Positions 15,821 through 23,866 of a stretch of 64,000 nucleotides of DNA are shown here, one piece after another. Both the position numbers and the translations under genes were made by a program. The stretch covers positions 62,001 through 126,000 of the forward strand of contig CAIKMJ010000022.1 of NCBI GenBank assembly GCA_903828455.1, in the 5' to 3' direction. Each line of letters begins with the position of its first letter. The stretch's first letter is position 1. Under the pieces are notes generated by a model. That model was not told the DNA's origin and made no database searches. It saw nothing but the letters and a program-made list of their open reading frames with translations. This stretch comes from an uncultured Acidobacteriia bacterium. GTDB taxonomy: Bacteria > Acidobacteriota > Terriglobia > Bryobacterales > Bryobacteraceae.

Positions 15821-16621
15821 TTATCGCTCCGTAAAATGCCGCGAATCCCGCTCATTTTCCACGCAGATCTGCTCCATGATCTCGGTGTTGATCACGAGGA
15901 ACTGCGCAATGTGAACGGTCCACGGCTTCGTATACGCGCCGGGATCGTCCACGGTAATCGCGATATCCATATTGCCGTAGTTCACCCGATGAAAGCGTTC
16001 GGTGACGTGCGCCTGGCTCGTCATCGGACTGCCGTTGCGGTCGAGCCACATGCCGTCCCGCAGGCCGCTCGTCTCCACCACCAGCGTGTCGCCCTCCCAG
16101 TGCCCCGACGAGTAGCCGTAAAACGCGGGCTTCGGATGAACAGGCAAAGCGCGGCCGTCCGTGAAGATCTGCCGCATCGCCTTGTTGCGCTCTTCCAGAA
16201 TCACCAGCAGCCCGGGCGTCTCCACGTACTTCCGCAGGATGGGGAAAATATGCATGCGCGGGGTACCGGTCGGCAGACACGCCGAAGCCGGGTCGTCTTT
16301 ATCGTTCGCCGCCATGCGGGCCTTCACCAGCGCTGCCGATGCCGGCGTATACGGCAGACCGCCGATCGATTGTCCGATGTCCAGAAAGTCATGCGAGAGC
16401 CGCAGATCGGGACAGCCGTAGCTGGGGCAGGGAGCCGTGTTGTCCGCCTCCCAGATGCCGGACAGATCGGGATGCCCGTCCGCTGTGCGCGGCGCCGGCG
16501 CACCCAGATTCGGTGTGCCGGAAGGAGTCTTCGGCACTCCCGCGGTCGGGTGGTCGAGCCACTGCGCGCCACAACTCACCGCGCACAGGGCGGCCACGGC
16601 GAGCGTTCGAAAAAAGGTCAT
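15821..16621 (-). CDS. Secreted protein of unknown function ('DGHPDLSGIW' family)
   Basis: ATG at 16621 opens a signal peptide ('MTFFRTLAVAALCAVSCGAQW'); the 13 extra upstream residues in the ORF track only translate a GCTGCTTC repeat. The mature part has 'RTADGHPDLSGIWEAD', a segment I recall as frequent in paralogous acidobacterial secreted proteins. Further blocks are 'FYGYSSGHWEGDTLVVETSGL' and 'ERFHRVNYGNMDIAITVDDPGAYTKPWTV'. The repeated WEGDTLVVET-like strands suggest a beta-sheet fold. There is no recognised catalytic motif. Cysteines ('CPSYGC') may form a disulfide in the periplasm. It is the last gene of a possible pair with the SH3 lipoprotein. Confidence 0.65.
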   Translation of the reverse strand: MTFFRTLAVAALCAVSCGAQWLDHPTAGVPKTPSGTPNLGAPAPRTADGHPDLSGIWEADNTAPCPSYGCPDLRLSHDFLDIGQSIGGLPYTPASAALVKARMAANDKDDPASACLPTGTPRMHIFPILRKYVETPGLLVILEERNKAMRQIFTDGRALPVHPKPAFYGYSSGHWEGDTLVVETSGLRDGMWLDRNGSPMTSQAHVTERFHRVNYGNMDIAITVDDPGAYTKPWTVHIAQFLVINTEIMEQICVENERDSRHFTER

Positions 16622-16622
16622 G

Positions 16623-16670
16623 GCTGCTTCGTTACCGCTGCTTCGCTGCTGCTGCTTCACTACGGCTGCT
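16623..16670. repeat. 14-bp tandem repeat, about 3.5 units, at a gene boundary
   Basis: Units gctgcttcgttacc, gctgcttcgctgct, gctgcttcactacg and a partial fourth follow each other directly upstream of the secreted unknown's start codon. They reach into the 3' end of the SH3 lipoprotein gene. Confidence 0.8.
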
Positions 16671-17928
16671 GTTTCCCGCCACCGGCCTTGCCCGGCAGTT
16701 TATTCCACACTTTACTCCAACCCGCGCGAATTTGCGCAATCCAGCCCGCGGTCCGGGATGCCGTGACCTGCGCCGCATCCTTCAGGGAAAGTGAAAACTC
16801 CGGCGCCGGCGTTGCCGCCACGGACTTCTGCGCCGGGCAGGGCTGCTCCGATGCCAGATGCACCGCCGTGCCGGTGAGCGAAAACTCGCGCCGCACGCGC
16901 GCGCCCTCCTTGTTTTCCACGCAGACCGAAAAGCGCGACGGTGCGGCCTGCACCGGGAAATATCCGGTCTGGTGGCGCTGGCTGAACGCGGTCTCGTAGC
17001 GCTTGTGCCGGATGTTCCAGGCGAACACACGTACGGCATCGAAATCGTAAGGCGCACCCAGATGTTCCGACGTCGTCCAGAGCCAGATGGGCTTCACGCC
17101 CTCCCTCTCATTCGTGCTGCCGATGGTGAAGTACGACGTGATGCGGTGCCCTTCCGCGTGCTGGGCAATCTCATCGGGCACCTTCATGTACACCGTGCTG
17201 CTGAGGATCCAGCCGGTGTGTCCGTCGGCCGTGCGAATCAGGGTGAAGTCGTCGAACACCGGCGCCGGCCCGGCAGCCGCGGCCTCTGAATCCGGCTCGG
17301 GAGCGTCTGTCTTCGAAAGGTCGAGCCAGTTCGCGGGTGGCGCGGGCGGCGCGGGCGCGGGCGGCAGCGGGACGTCGGATTTCGCAGTCTTCTCCTTCGC
17401 CGCCTTTGCCTTCTTCGGCGCCTTCGGCAGCGGAGGCAGCAGTTCGCGCTTCGGCGCGGGGCCGCGCTGCGTCACCCGGTGCGACACCACGTCGAACTCC
17501 TCCATCGGCTGAACCTGCACGAAGCTGGTGGCGAGGCGGCTCGGCTCAATGTGGACGTTCACCGTCGCAAAAACAGTGGCCTTTCCCTGCGACGGCAGCC
17601 CCGCCGTTTCCGCGGCCAGAGCCAGCAGGCGCTTCATCTGCGCGGCGTCGAGCAGATCGCGGTCCGTAGCCCAGCCTTCCAGCCCGTTCGGCGTGCGGAC
17701 TTTATACCAGCGCCGCCGCTGCGCCAGAATTTCGAGCCGATCCGCGTGCTTGGCGTGCGCCACCAGGGGAGACTTCAGATCCACGTCGGCATGCAGCCCC
17801 AGCGTCGCCGGTCCGGCGAATGCCTCGCCGATCGCCGGCGCAGGCGAAGGCCCGGAACTGCAGCCGGCCTGAATGACGGCGAGTGCGAGCAGGGCGCACG
17901 CCGTCCGTACGGCTCCTGTGTCCGGCAT
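16660..17928 (-). CDS. SH3-domain lipoprotein
   Basis: The product has a lipobox ('LLALAVIQAGCSSG') so it should be lipidated at Cys and held in a membrane. An SH3b-like domain follows ('ADVDLKSPLVAHAKHADRLEILAQRRRWYKVRTPNGLEGWATDRDLL'), the type that binds peptidoglycan or acts as a scaffold. The middle is a Lys/Ala/Pro-rich linker ('KAPKKAKAAKEKTAKSDVPLPPAPAPPAPP'), and the C-terminal ~200 residues are conserved-looking but unassigned ('HLGAPYDFDAVRVFAWNIRHKRYETAFSQR'). Three in-frame starts exist (GTG 17982, ATG 17961, ATG 17928). I use 17928 because it leaves a normal-length leader, but no ribosome site decides it. Confidence 0.75.
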   Translation of the reverse strand: MPDTGAVRTACALLALAVIQAGCSSGPSPAPAIGEAFAGPATLGLHADVDLKSPLVAHAKHADRLEILAQRRRWYKVRTPNGLEGWATDRDLLDAAQMKRLLALAAETAGLPSQGKATVFATVNVHIEPSRLATSFVQVQPMEEFDVVSHRVTQRGPAPKRELLPPLPKAPKKAKAAKEKTAKSDVPLPPAPAPPAPPANWLDLSKTDAPEPDSEAAAAGPAPVFDDFTLIRTADGHTGWILSSTVYMKVPDEIAQHAEGHRITSYFTIGSTNEREGVKPIWLWTTSEHLGAPYDFDAVRVFAWNIRHKRYETAFSQRHQTGYFPVQAAPSRFSVCVENKEGARVRREFSLTGTAVHLASEQPCPAQKSVAATPAPEFSLSLKDAAQVTASRTAGWIAQIRAGWSKVWNKLPGKAGGGKQQP

Positions 17929-18024
17929 CGTTCGGGCCGAGTATCTGCGGGTTGAAGGCATTGCGAAGGAGCCGGTGAACACCGGGCTTCTGAAGTCAGG
18001 TTAACGCAGCGTGGTGCTGCCATT

Positions 18025-18104
18025 CTGACCGGCTGCCACTCTGACTCTCTCCGGCTCTGACCCTCTCCGGTTCTGACCCTCTCCCGCTTTGACCCTCTCC
18101 GGCT
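18025..18104. repeat. 16-bp tandem repeat (five units) upstream of the B12 riboswitch
   Basis: Five consecutive 16-bp units of the form CTGACCCTCTCCGGCT lie in the divergent gap between the SH3 lipoprotein and the riboswitch. The first is diverged; the others differ by one to three bases. No ORF is supported here. Confidence 0.85.
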
Positions 18105-18119
18105 CTGATAAGCTGGAAA

Positions 18120-18310
18120 AGCTTTCAGCAGCACCGAGGCGCAGTATTTGGGAAGCCGGTGAAAATCCGGCACGGCCCCGCCACTGTAAGCGCCGAGAAT
18201 TTGTCCTGCGGTGAACCCTCCGGAACCCCGCAAAACAGCCACTGTCCCCCAACGGGATGGGAAGGCCGGGCAGATTCGATGACGCGCAAGTCAGGAGACC
18301 GGCCCCGGTG
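18120..18310 (+). promoter_or_regulatory. Cobalamin riboswitch
   Basis: The conserved core of the B12 riboswitch is present. Near 18150-18190 there is 'GGGAAgccGGUGAAAauCCGGCaCGGcCCCGCCACUGUAA', and at ~18284-18304 the B12 box 'gcgcAAGUCAGGAGACCGGCC'. Adenosyl- or other cobalamin binding normally represses the downstream gene. Here that gene is a TonB receptor followed by a corrinoid adenosyltransferase, matching the expected regulon. No clean intrinsic terminator follows. A hairpin just before the receptor start suggests control of translation instead. Confidence 0.96.
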
Positions 18311-18367
18311 ATTCCGGCTCATGCCCTCCCGGCATCGCGCGGAACCAATGCAAAAAGCGGAAAGGAT

Positions 18368-18383
18368 GGCAGCCAGGGCTGCC
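18368..18383 (+). promoter_or_regulatory. Hairpin between Shine-Dalgarno and start codon of the B12 receptor gene
   Basis: GGCAGC-CAGG-GCTGCC forms a perfect 6-bp stem with a tetraloop. An AAAGGA ribosome site lies just upstream (18361-18366), 24 bases from the ATG. If the hairpin folds, the effective spacing falls to about 8 bases, so the structure could decide translation. Confidence 0.55.
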
Positions 18384-18390
18384 TGAATAT

Positions 18391-20604
18391 ATGAAGAATT
18401 TCCACGCCGTTTTCACGGCTGGCGTACTCCTGTGCGCCGCCGCTTCTTTGCCGTTTGCGCCCGTTACGCTTGCGGCGGCTCAAATCAGAGGAACAGTCGT
18501 CGACCCCTCGCGCAGTCCCGTCCCCGGCGCGCAGGTAGCCGCGGTCAACGATGCCGGAGTCATCGTCCGCCAGATCGCCGACGATCGCGGCGGCTTCAAC
18601 TTCAACGTCTCCCCGCTTTACGAAAATTTCCAGCTCCGCGTCACCGCGCCCGGTTTCGCCACCGCCACCGTCGCCGCGGGCACCGCCGAAATCCAGCTGA
18701 CACTCGCGCCGCAGTCCGATTCCATCCAGGTGATTGGCTCCGCCATCGATACCCCGGCCGCGCTGCAGGGTTCGGCCGTGAGCACCATCTCCAGCGCCGA
18801 ACTTCGCCGGCGCAACGAAGCCCAGACCGTTGACCTGCTCCGCGAACTGCCCGGCCTGACCGTCTCGCAAAGCGGCGCCCGGGGATCGCTTGCCAGCCTC
18901 TCCGTGCGCGGCGCCGATCCGAAATACAGCCTCGTGGAGCTCAACGGAATTCCCGTCTCCGGCTTCTATCAGGGCGGCCTCTTCGACTTCTCGCAGCTGC
19001 CGGCCGAGTTCATCTCGGAAATTCAGATCGCGCGCGGCCCGCAATCCGCCGTCAGCGGCTCCTACGCGGCGGGCAGCGTCGTCAACTTCGTCACCCGTTC
19101 GCCGGATAACGGCCCGGCGCTGGACATCCTCGCCGAAGGCGGAACCCATGACGAAAACCGCTTCGCCGCCAGCGGCTCGGGCATGATGAAGGGCTGGGGC
19201 ATCGCCGGCTCGCTCTCCAGCCTGCTCGCCAACGGCCCGGTGAAGAACAGCGACACGCGATCGGACGACGGCTTTCTGATGCTCCAGCATCGCTGGTACA
19301 CGCAGAACCTGTTCGTCTTCGCCAATTTCAATTCCAACAACACCGGCGAACCCGGTCCGTTCGGTTCCAATCCCAAGGGATACTATTCCGGCCTCGACCT
19401 GATCAGCCGCAGCAAAAACAACACCGGCACTTACGGCTTCCACTATCGGAATGACCTCACCGATCGTCTCCGGCTCGACGCAACCGGCGGCGCATATCTG
19501 AACAACAGCGGCTACCTCAGCTCCTACGGCTTCAGCTACAACAAGGATCTGCGACTCTACGCCGAACCGCGCGCCACCTACCAGGTGAACCGCATCCTGA
19601 CGCTGGCCGCCGGCTTCGCCTTCAGCCGCGAAGAAATGCGCAACAGCTACGTCACCGCCGCCAGCAACCGCTTTCTGCTGCGCCGCGACACGGAGGGCAC
19701 GTATGTTGAGGCGCGCCTCGCCCTCACGAGCCGGCTCTTCGTCAACGCCGGCCTGCGCGAAGAGATCATCCGGACCCCGTTCATTCCGGGCGAACCGGCC
19801 GGTTATCCGCCGCGCCCGGCCTTTGCCGCCAATACGGTGACGAAGTCGAATCCGAAGATCTCCGGCTCCTGGCAGTTCGATGCCGCCACGCGTCTGCATG
19901 CCTCTTACGGTACGGGTATCCGGCCGCCCGGCGGCAGCGATCTGGCCTTCACCAACAACCCCGCGCTGCAGCCCGAGACGAGCACCAGCTACGACGCCGG
20001 AATCGAGCGGCGCTTCTTCCACAGCCGCGCCTCGCTCGACGCCTCCTGGTTCCACAGCGATTACCACAACCTCATCGTGAGCCTCGGCGGCTCGCTGTCG
20101 AAGCTCTCCCGTTTCTACACCGACAATCTGGCCAACGCCTTGTCGGAAGGCGTTGAAATGACGGCGCGCCTCCGGCCCTCGTCCTCCATCCTGCTCACCG
20201 GCAATTACCTGTGGCTCGAAACCCAGGCCCTGTCCCTCGATGGCGGCAGCGGACTCGTGCAGCAGTATTACTATCCCGGCCAGCCCCTGCTGCGCCGCCC
20301 CAGGCAGTCCGGCTCCATGCTTGCCACCTGGGACCACGGCCGTCTGGACGTCACCGTGGCCGGGTACATGCGTGGCCGCTCGCTCGACGTCGAACCGAAC
20401 TACGGCGCTTACGGCGGGCGCTACTGGAATGCCGGATTCGCCAACTTCAACATCAATACCAACTACCGCGTGAAGTCTAATCTCACCGCTTACGTAAATC
20501 TGCGCAATGCGCTCGATCGCCGCTACGAGGAAATCTACGGCTTCCCCGCGCCGCTGCTGAACGTCGTGGCGGGCGTAAAATGGAGCCTCGCCTCGGCTCG
20601 CTAA
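18391..20604 (+). CDS. TonB-dependent receptor, BtuB-like (cobalamin/corrinoid uptake)
   Basis: This 737-residue outer-membrane receptor has a signal peptide (1-~30), a carboxypeptidase-regulatory-like beta domain ('AQIRGTVVDPSRSPVPGAQVAAVNDAG', ~30-115), a plug ('NEAQTVDLLRELPGLTVSQSGARGSLASLSVRGADPKYSLVELNGIPVS' through 'GSVVNFVTR', ~135-240) and a barrel. The late barrel motif 'HASYGTGIRPPGGSDLAF...NPALQPETSTSYDAGIERRFF' is typical. Position directly behind a cobalamin riboswitch makes corrinoid import the likely role. I do not see a clear TonB box. The C-terminus ends '...GVKWSLASAR' rather than in an aromatic residue. It is followed after 58 bp by the adenosyltransferase gene. Confidence 0.9.
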   Translation: MKNFHAVFTAGVLLCAAASLPFAPVTLAAAQIRGTVVDPSRSPVPGAQVAAVNDAGVIVRQIADDRGGFNFNVSPLYENFQLRVTAPGFATATVAAGTAEIQLTLAPQSDSIQVIGSAIDTPAALQGSAVSTISSAELRRRNEAQTVDLLRELPGLTVSQSGARGSLASLSVRGADPKYSLVELNGIPVSGFYQGGLFDFSQLPAEFISEIQIARGPQSAVSGSYAAGSVVNFVTRSPDNGPALDILAEGGTHDENRFAASGSGMMKGWGIAGSLSSLLANGPVKNSDTRSDDGFLMLQHRWYTQNLFVFANFNSNNTGEPGPFGSNPKGYYSGLDLISRSKNNTGTYGFHYRNDLTDRLRLDATGGAYLNNSGYLSSYGFSYNKDLRLYAEPRATYQVNRILTLAAGFAFSREEMRNSYVTAASNRFLLRRDTEGTYVEARLALTSRLFVNAGLREEIIRTPFIPGEPAGYPPRPAFAANTVTKSNPKISGSWQFDAATRLHASYGTGIRPPGGSDLAFTNNPALQPETSTSYDAGIERRFFHSRASLDASWFHSDYHNLIVSLGGSLSKLSRFYTDNLANALSEGVEMTARLRPSSSILLTGNYLWLETQALSLDGGSGLVQQYYYPGQPLLRRPRQSGSMLATWDHGRLDVTVAGYMRGRSLDVEPNYGAYGGRYWNAGFANFNINTNYRVKSNLTAYVNLRNALDRRYEEIYGFPAPLLNVVAGVKWSLASAR

Positions 20605-20638
20605 CTGCGGGTGCTCGCTGGCTGCAAGTGCTCGCCAG
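20605..20638. repeat. 17-bp tandem duplication at a gene boundary
   Basis: Two 17-bp units (ctgcgggtgctcgctgg / ctgcaagtgctcgccag) directly follow the receptor stop codon. Confidence 0.7.
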
Positions 20639-20662
20639 CCGCATCCGCCCCGAACCTTCACC

Positions 20663-21289
20663 ATGAACGAAGACCGATTCGACCAGCCCCGCGTCGCCAT
20701 CAACCGCGTTTACACCAAACGCGGCGACGACGGCTCCACCAGTCTCGCCGGCGGTCAGCGCCTGCCGAAGAACGCCACGCGCATCGAAGCCTACGGAACC
20801 GTGGATGAGCTCAACAGCTTCATCGGCCTCGCGCGCGAGTCAGCCCTGCAGGCGGGCGAGCCCGTTGCCCGCCTCGCGTCCATCCTCCTGCGCGTCCAGC
20901 ACGAACTGTTCAACCTCGGTTCGGAACTGGCCACGCTTCCGGAGGATTTGCATCCCAGGCAGGCGCGCCTCACCGCGCTCGAAACCGAACAACTCGAACG
21001 CGAGCTCGATGAACTGAACGCCGATCTTCCGGAACTGCGCTCCTTCGTGCTGCCGGGCGGTTCGCGCCTGAACGCCGAACTGCACGTCTGCCGCACGGTC
21101 TGCCGCCGCGCCGAGCGGATCGTCGTCGGTCTTGCGGCGGAAGGCGATGCCGTCGCCGACGCCATCCGCTACCTCAACCGCCTCTCCGACGCGCTGTTCG
21201 TCTGGAGCCGCTGGGCGAGCCACCGGCTGGCCGTGCCGGAGATCCTCTGGGAACCCAATCAGAAGCGCGTTAACATAGATGGAGAATAG
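20663..21289 (+). CDS. Cob(I)yrinic acid a,c-diamide/cob(I)alamin adenosyltransferase, PduO type
   Basis: The enzyme transfers the adenosyl group of ATP to cob(I)alamin to make coenzyme B12. The 208-residue protein has the N-terminal ATP-binding motif 'VYTKRGDDGSTSLAGG', 'RIEAYGTVDELNSFIGLA', the catalytic helix 'CRTVCRRAERIVV' with the conserved Arg residues, and 'AIRYLNRLSDALFVWSRWAS'. All are hallmarks of the trimeric PduO/MMAB class. It is the second gene of the riboswitch-controlled unit, so imported corrinoid would be adenosylated directly. Its stop lies next to the ribosome site of the following membrane-protein gene. Confidence 0.96.
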   Translation: MNEDRFDQPRVAINRVYTKRGDDGSTSLAGGQRLPKNATRIEAYGTVDELNSFIGLARESALQAGEPVARLASILLRVQHELFNLGSELATLPEDLHPRQARLTALETEQLERELDELNADLPELRSFVLPGGSRLNAELHVCRTVCRRAERIVVGLAAEGDAVADAIRYLNRLSDALFVWSRWASHRLAVPEILWEPNQKRVNIDGE

Positions 21290-21293
21290 ACCT

Positions 21294-21833
21294 ATGCAGA
21301 ATCAGAAGCAGTCCCGGCCCGTCGCAATTGGACTCACGCTGCTCAGCGCGCTCGGCCGCCTCGTGCCGCATGCGCCCAACGTCACCCCGCTTGGCGGATC
21401 GTGCCTCTTCGCCGGTTCGCGCGTGAGCGGCGCCATGGCGTACCTGCTGCCGCTCGCCGTCATGATGGCGACCGACCCCTTCGTCGGCGGCTACACCGCT
21501 GCCTCGCCCGTCATCTACGCCGCGTTTCTCATCAACGTCTGGATCGGGCGTACGCTGCTGCGCGAGGCCTCGGCCCGCCGCGTCGGCCTCGCCGCCTTCC
21601 TCTGCAGCGCGCAGTTCTTCGTCCTCACCAACTTCGCCGTCTGGGCCATCGGCCTCGCGCGGCACAGTTCGTTCTATCAGCCCGGCCTCGCCGGCCTGAT
21701 GGCCTGCTATGCGGCCGCGCTCCCGTTCTGGGGCCGGACGCTCGCCGGCGACCTGCTGTTTTCCGGCGCCCTCTTCGGCATGTACGCCCTGCTGAACTCG
21801 CGGACGCAGCTTCGCCAGCCCGCCGCCGCCTGA
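21294..21833 (+). CDS. DUF6580-like integral membrane protein, putative transporter component
   Basis: A 179-residue membrane protein with five to six hydrophobic segments and the family block 'RLVPHAPNVTPLGGSCLFAGSRV'. This resembles the DUF6580 putative transport proteins, which look like ECF-type substrate-binding subunits. ATG 21294 is preferred because GGAG in the last codons of the adenosyltransferase gene sits 9 bases before it; the ATG at 21279 would place that site inside the gene. Tight coupling behind the receptor and adenosyltransferase suggests it moves corrinoid, or a corrinoid precursor, across the inner membrane. That role is inferred from position only. No ECF ATPase genes are adjacent. 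Confidence 0.7.
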   Translation: MQNQKQSRPVAIGLTLLSALGRLVPHAPNVTPLGGSCLFAGSRVSGAMAYLLPLAVMMATDPFVGGYTAASPVIYAAFLINVWIGRTLLREASARRVGLAAFLCSAQFFVLTNFAVWAIGLARHSSFYQPGLAGLMACYAAALPFWGRTLAGDLLFSGALFGMYALLNSRTQLRQPAAA

Positions 21834-21928
21834 CCGTCATCGGCAGCCGCGGCGCGATGTAAGCAACCTTTCACGCCGCAGACACCAAAACGAAAACGTT
21901 GCGTTCGTAGAATGTGGCTACGAACCGC

Positions 21929-22468
21929 ATGACGCTCCGCACAGCGCTCTTTCGTCTCGCCTCCTCTCCACGCCAGGAGATCTTTGAAAAGTGGAACTGG
22001 AAGGCGGCGTTTTTCAGCTCCCTGATCCGCGGCTTCATCTTCCTGTTTGCCAACCTGCGTTCCGGCTGGAAGGCCGCCGCCGGAGCCATGATGGCCGAAT
22101 GGCTCTTCCGCGCCTGCACGTCGGGCTTCTACGGCGCCATCACCCAGAAGCTCGGCGAAGTCGAGCCGGAGTGGGAGGGCATGGCGGGCGCCATGGTCCT
22201 GCTGCCCATCCTGTCGCACTCGCTGGAGTTCCTCGTGCACTGGCTGCGCCACACTCCTCACCTGAAGGTCAGCCTCATCTCCTCCATCACCTTCACCGTC
22301 TTCTCAACTCTCTTTAACCTTTACGCCATGCGCCGCGGCACAATGGTCGTCGGCCGGAACGCTCCCTCCATCGGAGCCGATCTGCGCGCCATGCCCCGCG
22401 TCATCGGCGGATTCCTCGCCGCGCTGCCGCTCTGGACATGGCGCTCGCTCCGGGGCTACGGCGCTTGA
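21929..22468 (+). CDS. Conserved hypothetical membrane protein
   Basis: I do not recognise this ~179-residue protein. It has hydrophobic stretches around 'AAFFSSLIRGFIFLFANL', 'AMVLLPILSHSLEFLVHWL' and 'VSLISSITFTVFSTLFNLYAM', interrupted by charged segments, and ends in 'GGFLAALPLWTWRSLRGYGA'. It could start at GTG 21914 or ATG 21929. Its stop overlaps the likely TTG start of the glycosyltransferase (TTGA), so the pair is probably translated together and may function in the same envelope or glycan pathway. Confidence 0.6.
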   Translation: MTLRTALFRLASSPRQEIFEKWNWKAAFFSSLIRGFIFLFANLRSGWKAAAGAMMAEWLFRACTSGFYGAITQKLGEVEPEWEGMAGAMVLLPILSHSLEFLVHWLRHTPHLKVSLISSITFTVFSTLFNLYAMRRGTMVVGRNAPSIGADLRAMPRVIGGFLAALPLWTWRSLRGYGA

Positions 22469-23757
22469 AAACCCTGCACCTGACCAACGCCTGGCATTCC
22501 TCATCCGGTGGCATCGGTACGTTCTACAAGGCCCTGCTCGAAGCCGCCGAGCAGGAGGAGCACGAAATGCGCCTCGTCGTCCCCGGCGACCGCACGCGCG
22601 TGGAAAACATCGGCCGCTTCTGCCGCATCTACCACATTGAAGCGCCCCGCGCCCCGCTCAACCGCAACTACCGGATGATCTATCCGTACCGCTTTCTCTT
22701 TCCCCGCACCGCCCTGCAGCGCATCCTCAACGACGAACAGCCCGACCTCGTCGAAGTCTCCGAAAAATACACCATGCCGTACCTGGCCGGACTGCTGCGC
22801 ACCCGCCGCCTGCCCGGCGTCCGCGTGCGCCCCGCCGTTGTGGGCCTGAGCTGCGAGCGCATGGACGAAAACTTCTCGGCCTATCTTTCGCAAAACCCCG
22901 GCGGGCGCAAATTCTGCCGCTGGTACATGAAGTGGATCTACTTCCCCATGTTCGATCACCACATCACGGTGTCCGAACACGTTGCCGAAGAGCTCATCGC
23001 CGCTTCCCACGGACACAAAGTCCGCCGCGGCGTCTGGATCGAACCCATGGGCGTCGATTACCAGCGCTTCGGCCACGCGCGTCCGGATCCGCAACTACGC
23101 CGCTCCATGCTGGGCGGCGACCCGCCGCAAGGCGCCGAAAACGCCACCCTGCTTCTCTACGCGGGCCGCCTCGCCCCGGAAAAAAATCTTCCGCTGCTGG
23201 TCGAAACCATGGCTCTGCTCGACCCGCTTCACTTCCGGCTCGCCGTCGCCGGCTCCGGCATGGAGCGCGAGCGCCTCGAAGCCGAATTCGCCCGCCGCGG
23301 CATGCGCAACGTCGTGTTTCTCGGCCACGTCGGAGATCGCGACCGCCTCGCCGGCCTCTTCGCCAGCGCCGACGTCTTCCTCCACCCCAACCCCCGCGAG
23401 CCCTTCGGCATCGCGCCCCTCGAAGCCATGGCCGCCGGACTCGCCCTCGTCGCGCCCCGCTCCGGCGGTGTCATCTCCTACGCCGATCAAAGCAACTCCT
23501 GGCTTGCCGATCCCACCGGCGAAGCCTTCGCCGCCGCCGCGCGCTCCATCCGCGACAATCCCCCGGCCGCCACGCAAAAGCGCATCGCCGCCCGCGCCAC
23601 GGCCGCCCGCCATGACTGGCCCCATGTGACAAAACGCTATCTCAACCTCTACCGCGAACTGAACGCCCTCACCCAGGGACAGTGCGCCTCCGCCAACACT
23701 CGGCCCCGCATCTGGTCCACCGCCGGCGATGCCTTCGGACGCGAGACCGGGGCCTGA
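22465..23757 (+). CDS. Glycosyltransferase family 4 protein
   Basis: This GT-B-fold glycosyltransferase has the N-terminal acceptor-domain signature 'LKTLHLTNAWHSSSGGIGTFYKALLEA' (Gly-rich loop). The C-terminal nucleotide-sugar-binding half has 'LLYAGRLAPEKNLPLLVE', 'VVFLGHVGDRDRLAGLFASADVFLHPN' and the EX7E motif 'REPFGIAPLEAMAAGLALVAPRSGG'. Donor and acceptor sugars cannot be told. Two starts are possible: ATG 22438, overlapping the previous gene by 31 bases, or TTG 22465 in a TTGA overlap. I prefer the latter since homologous GT4 proteins begin near 'MKTLHLTN' and another gene pair in the window uses the same TTGA arrangement. The last ~25 residues look like a non-conserved tail. Confidence 0.88.
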   Translation: MKTLHLTNAWHSSSGGIGTFYKALLEAAEQEEHEMRLVVPGDRTRVENIGRFCRIYHIEAPRAPLNRNYRMIYPYRFLFPRTALQRILNDEQPDLVEVSEKYTMPYLAGLLRTRRLPGVRVRPAVVGLSCERMDENFSAYLSQNPGGRKFCRWYMKWIYFPMFDHHITVSEHVAEELIAASHGHKVRRGVWIEPMGVDYQRFGHARPDPQLRRSMLGGDPPQGAENATLLLYAGRLAPEKNLPLLVETMALLDPLHFRLAVAGSGMERERLEAEFARRGMRNVVFLGHVGDRDRLAGLFASADVFLHPNPREPFGIAPLEAMAAGLALVAPRSGGVISYADQSNSWLADPTGEAFAAAARSIRDNPPAATQKRIAARATAARHDWPHVTKRYLNLYRELNALTQGQCASANTRPRIWSTAGDAFGRETGA

Positions 23758-23866
23758 AGCTGCGCCGCCCCCGCTCGTAACCGGAACTCAACAAGTCGTA
23801 ACGAGAACTCGCCAAATTGTTTCCAGGTCGTAGTTCAAATGTAAAACTGCGCCGCTACGCTGAGGC

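Noticed and set aside
18319-20703. 794-residue minus-strand ORF opposite the TonB receptor
   Set aside because: It mirrors the receptor's codon bias, has no recognisable domain, and the riboswitch-receptor arrangement fixes the coding strand.
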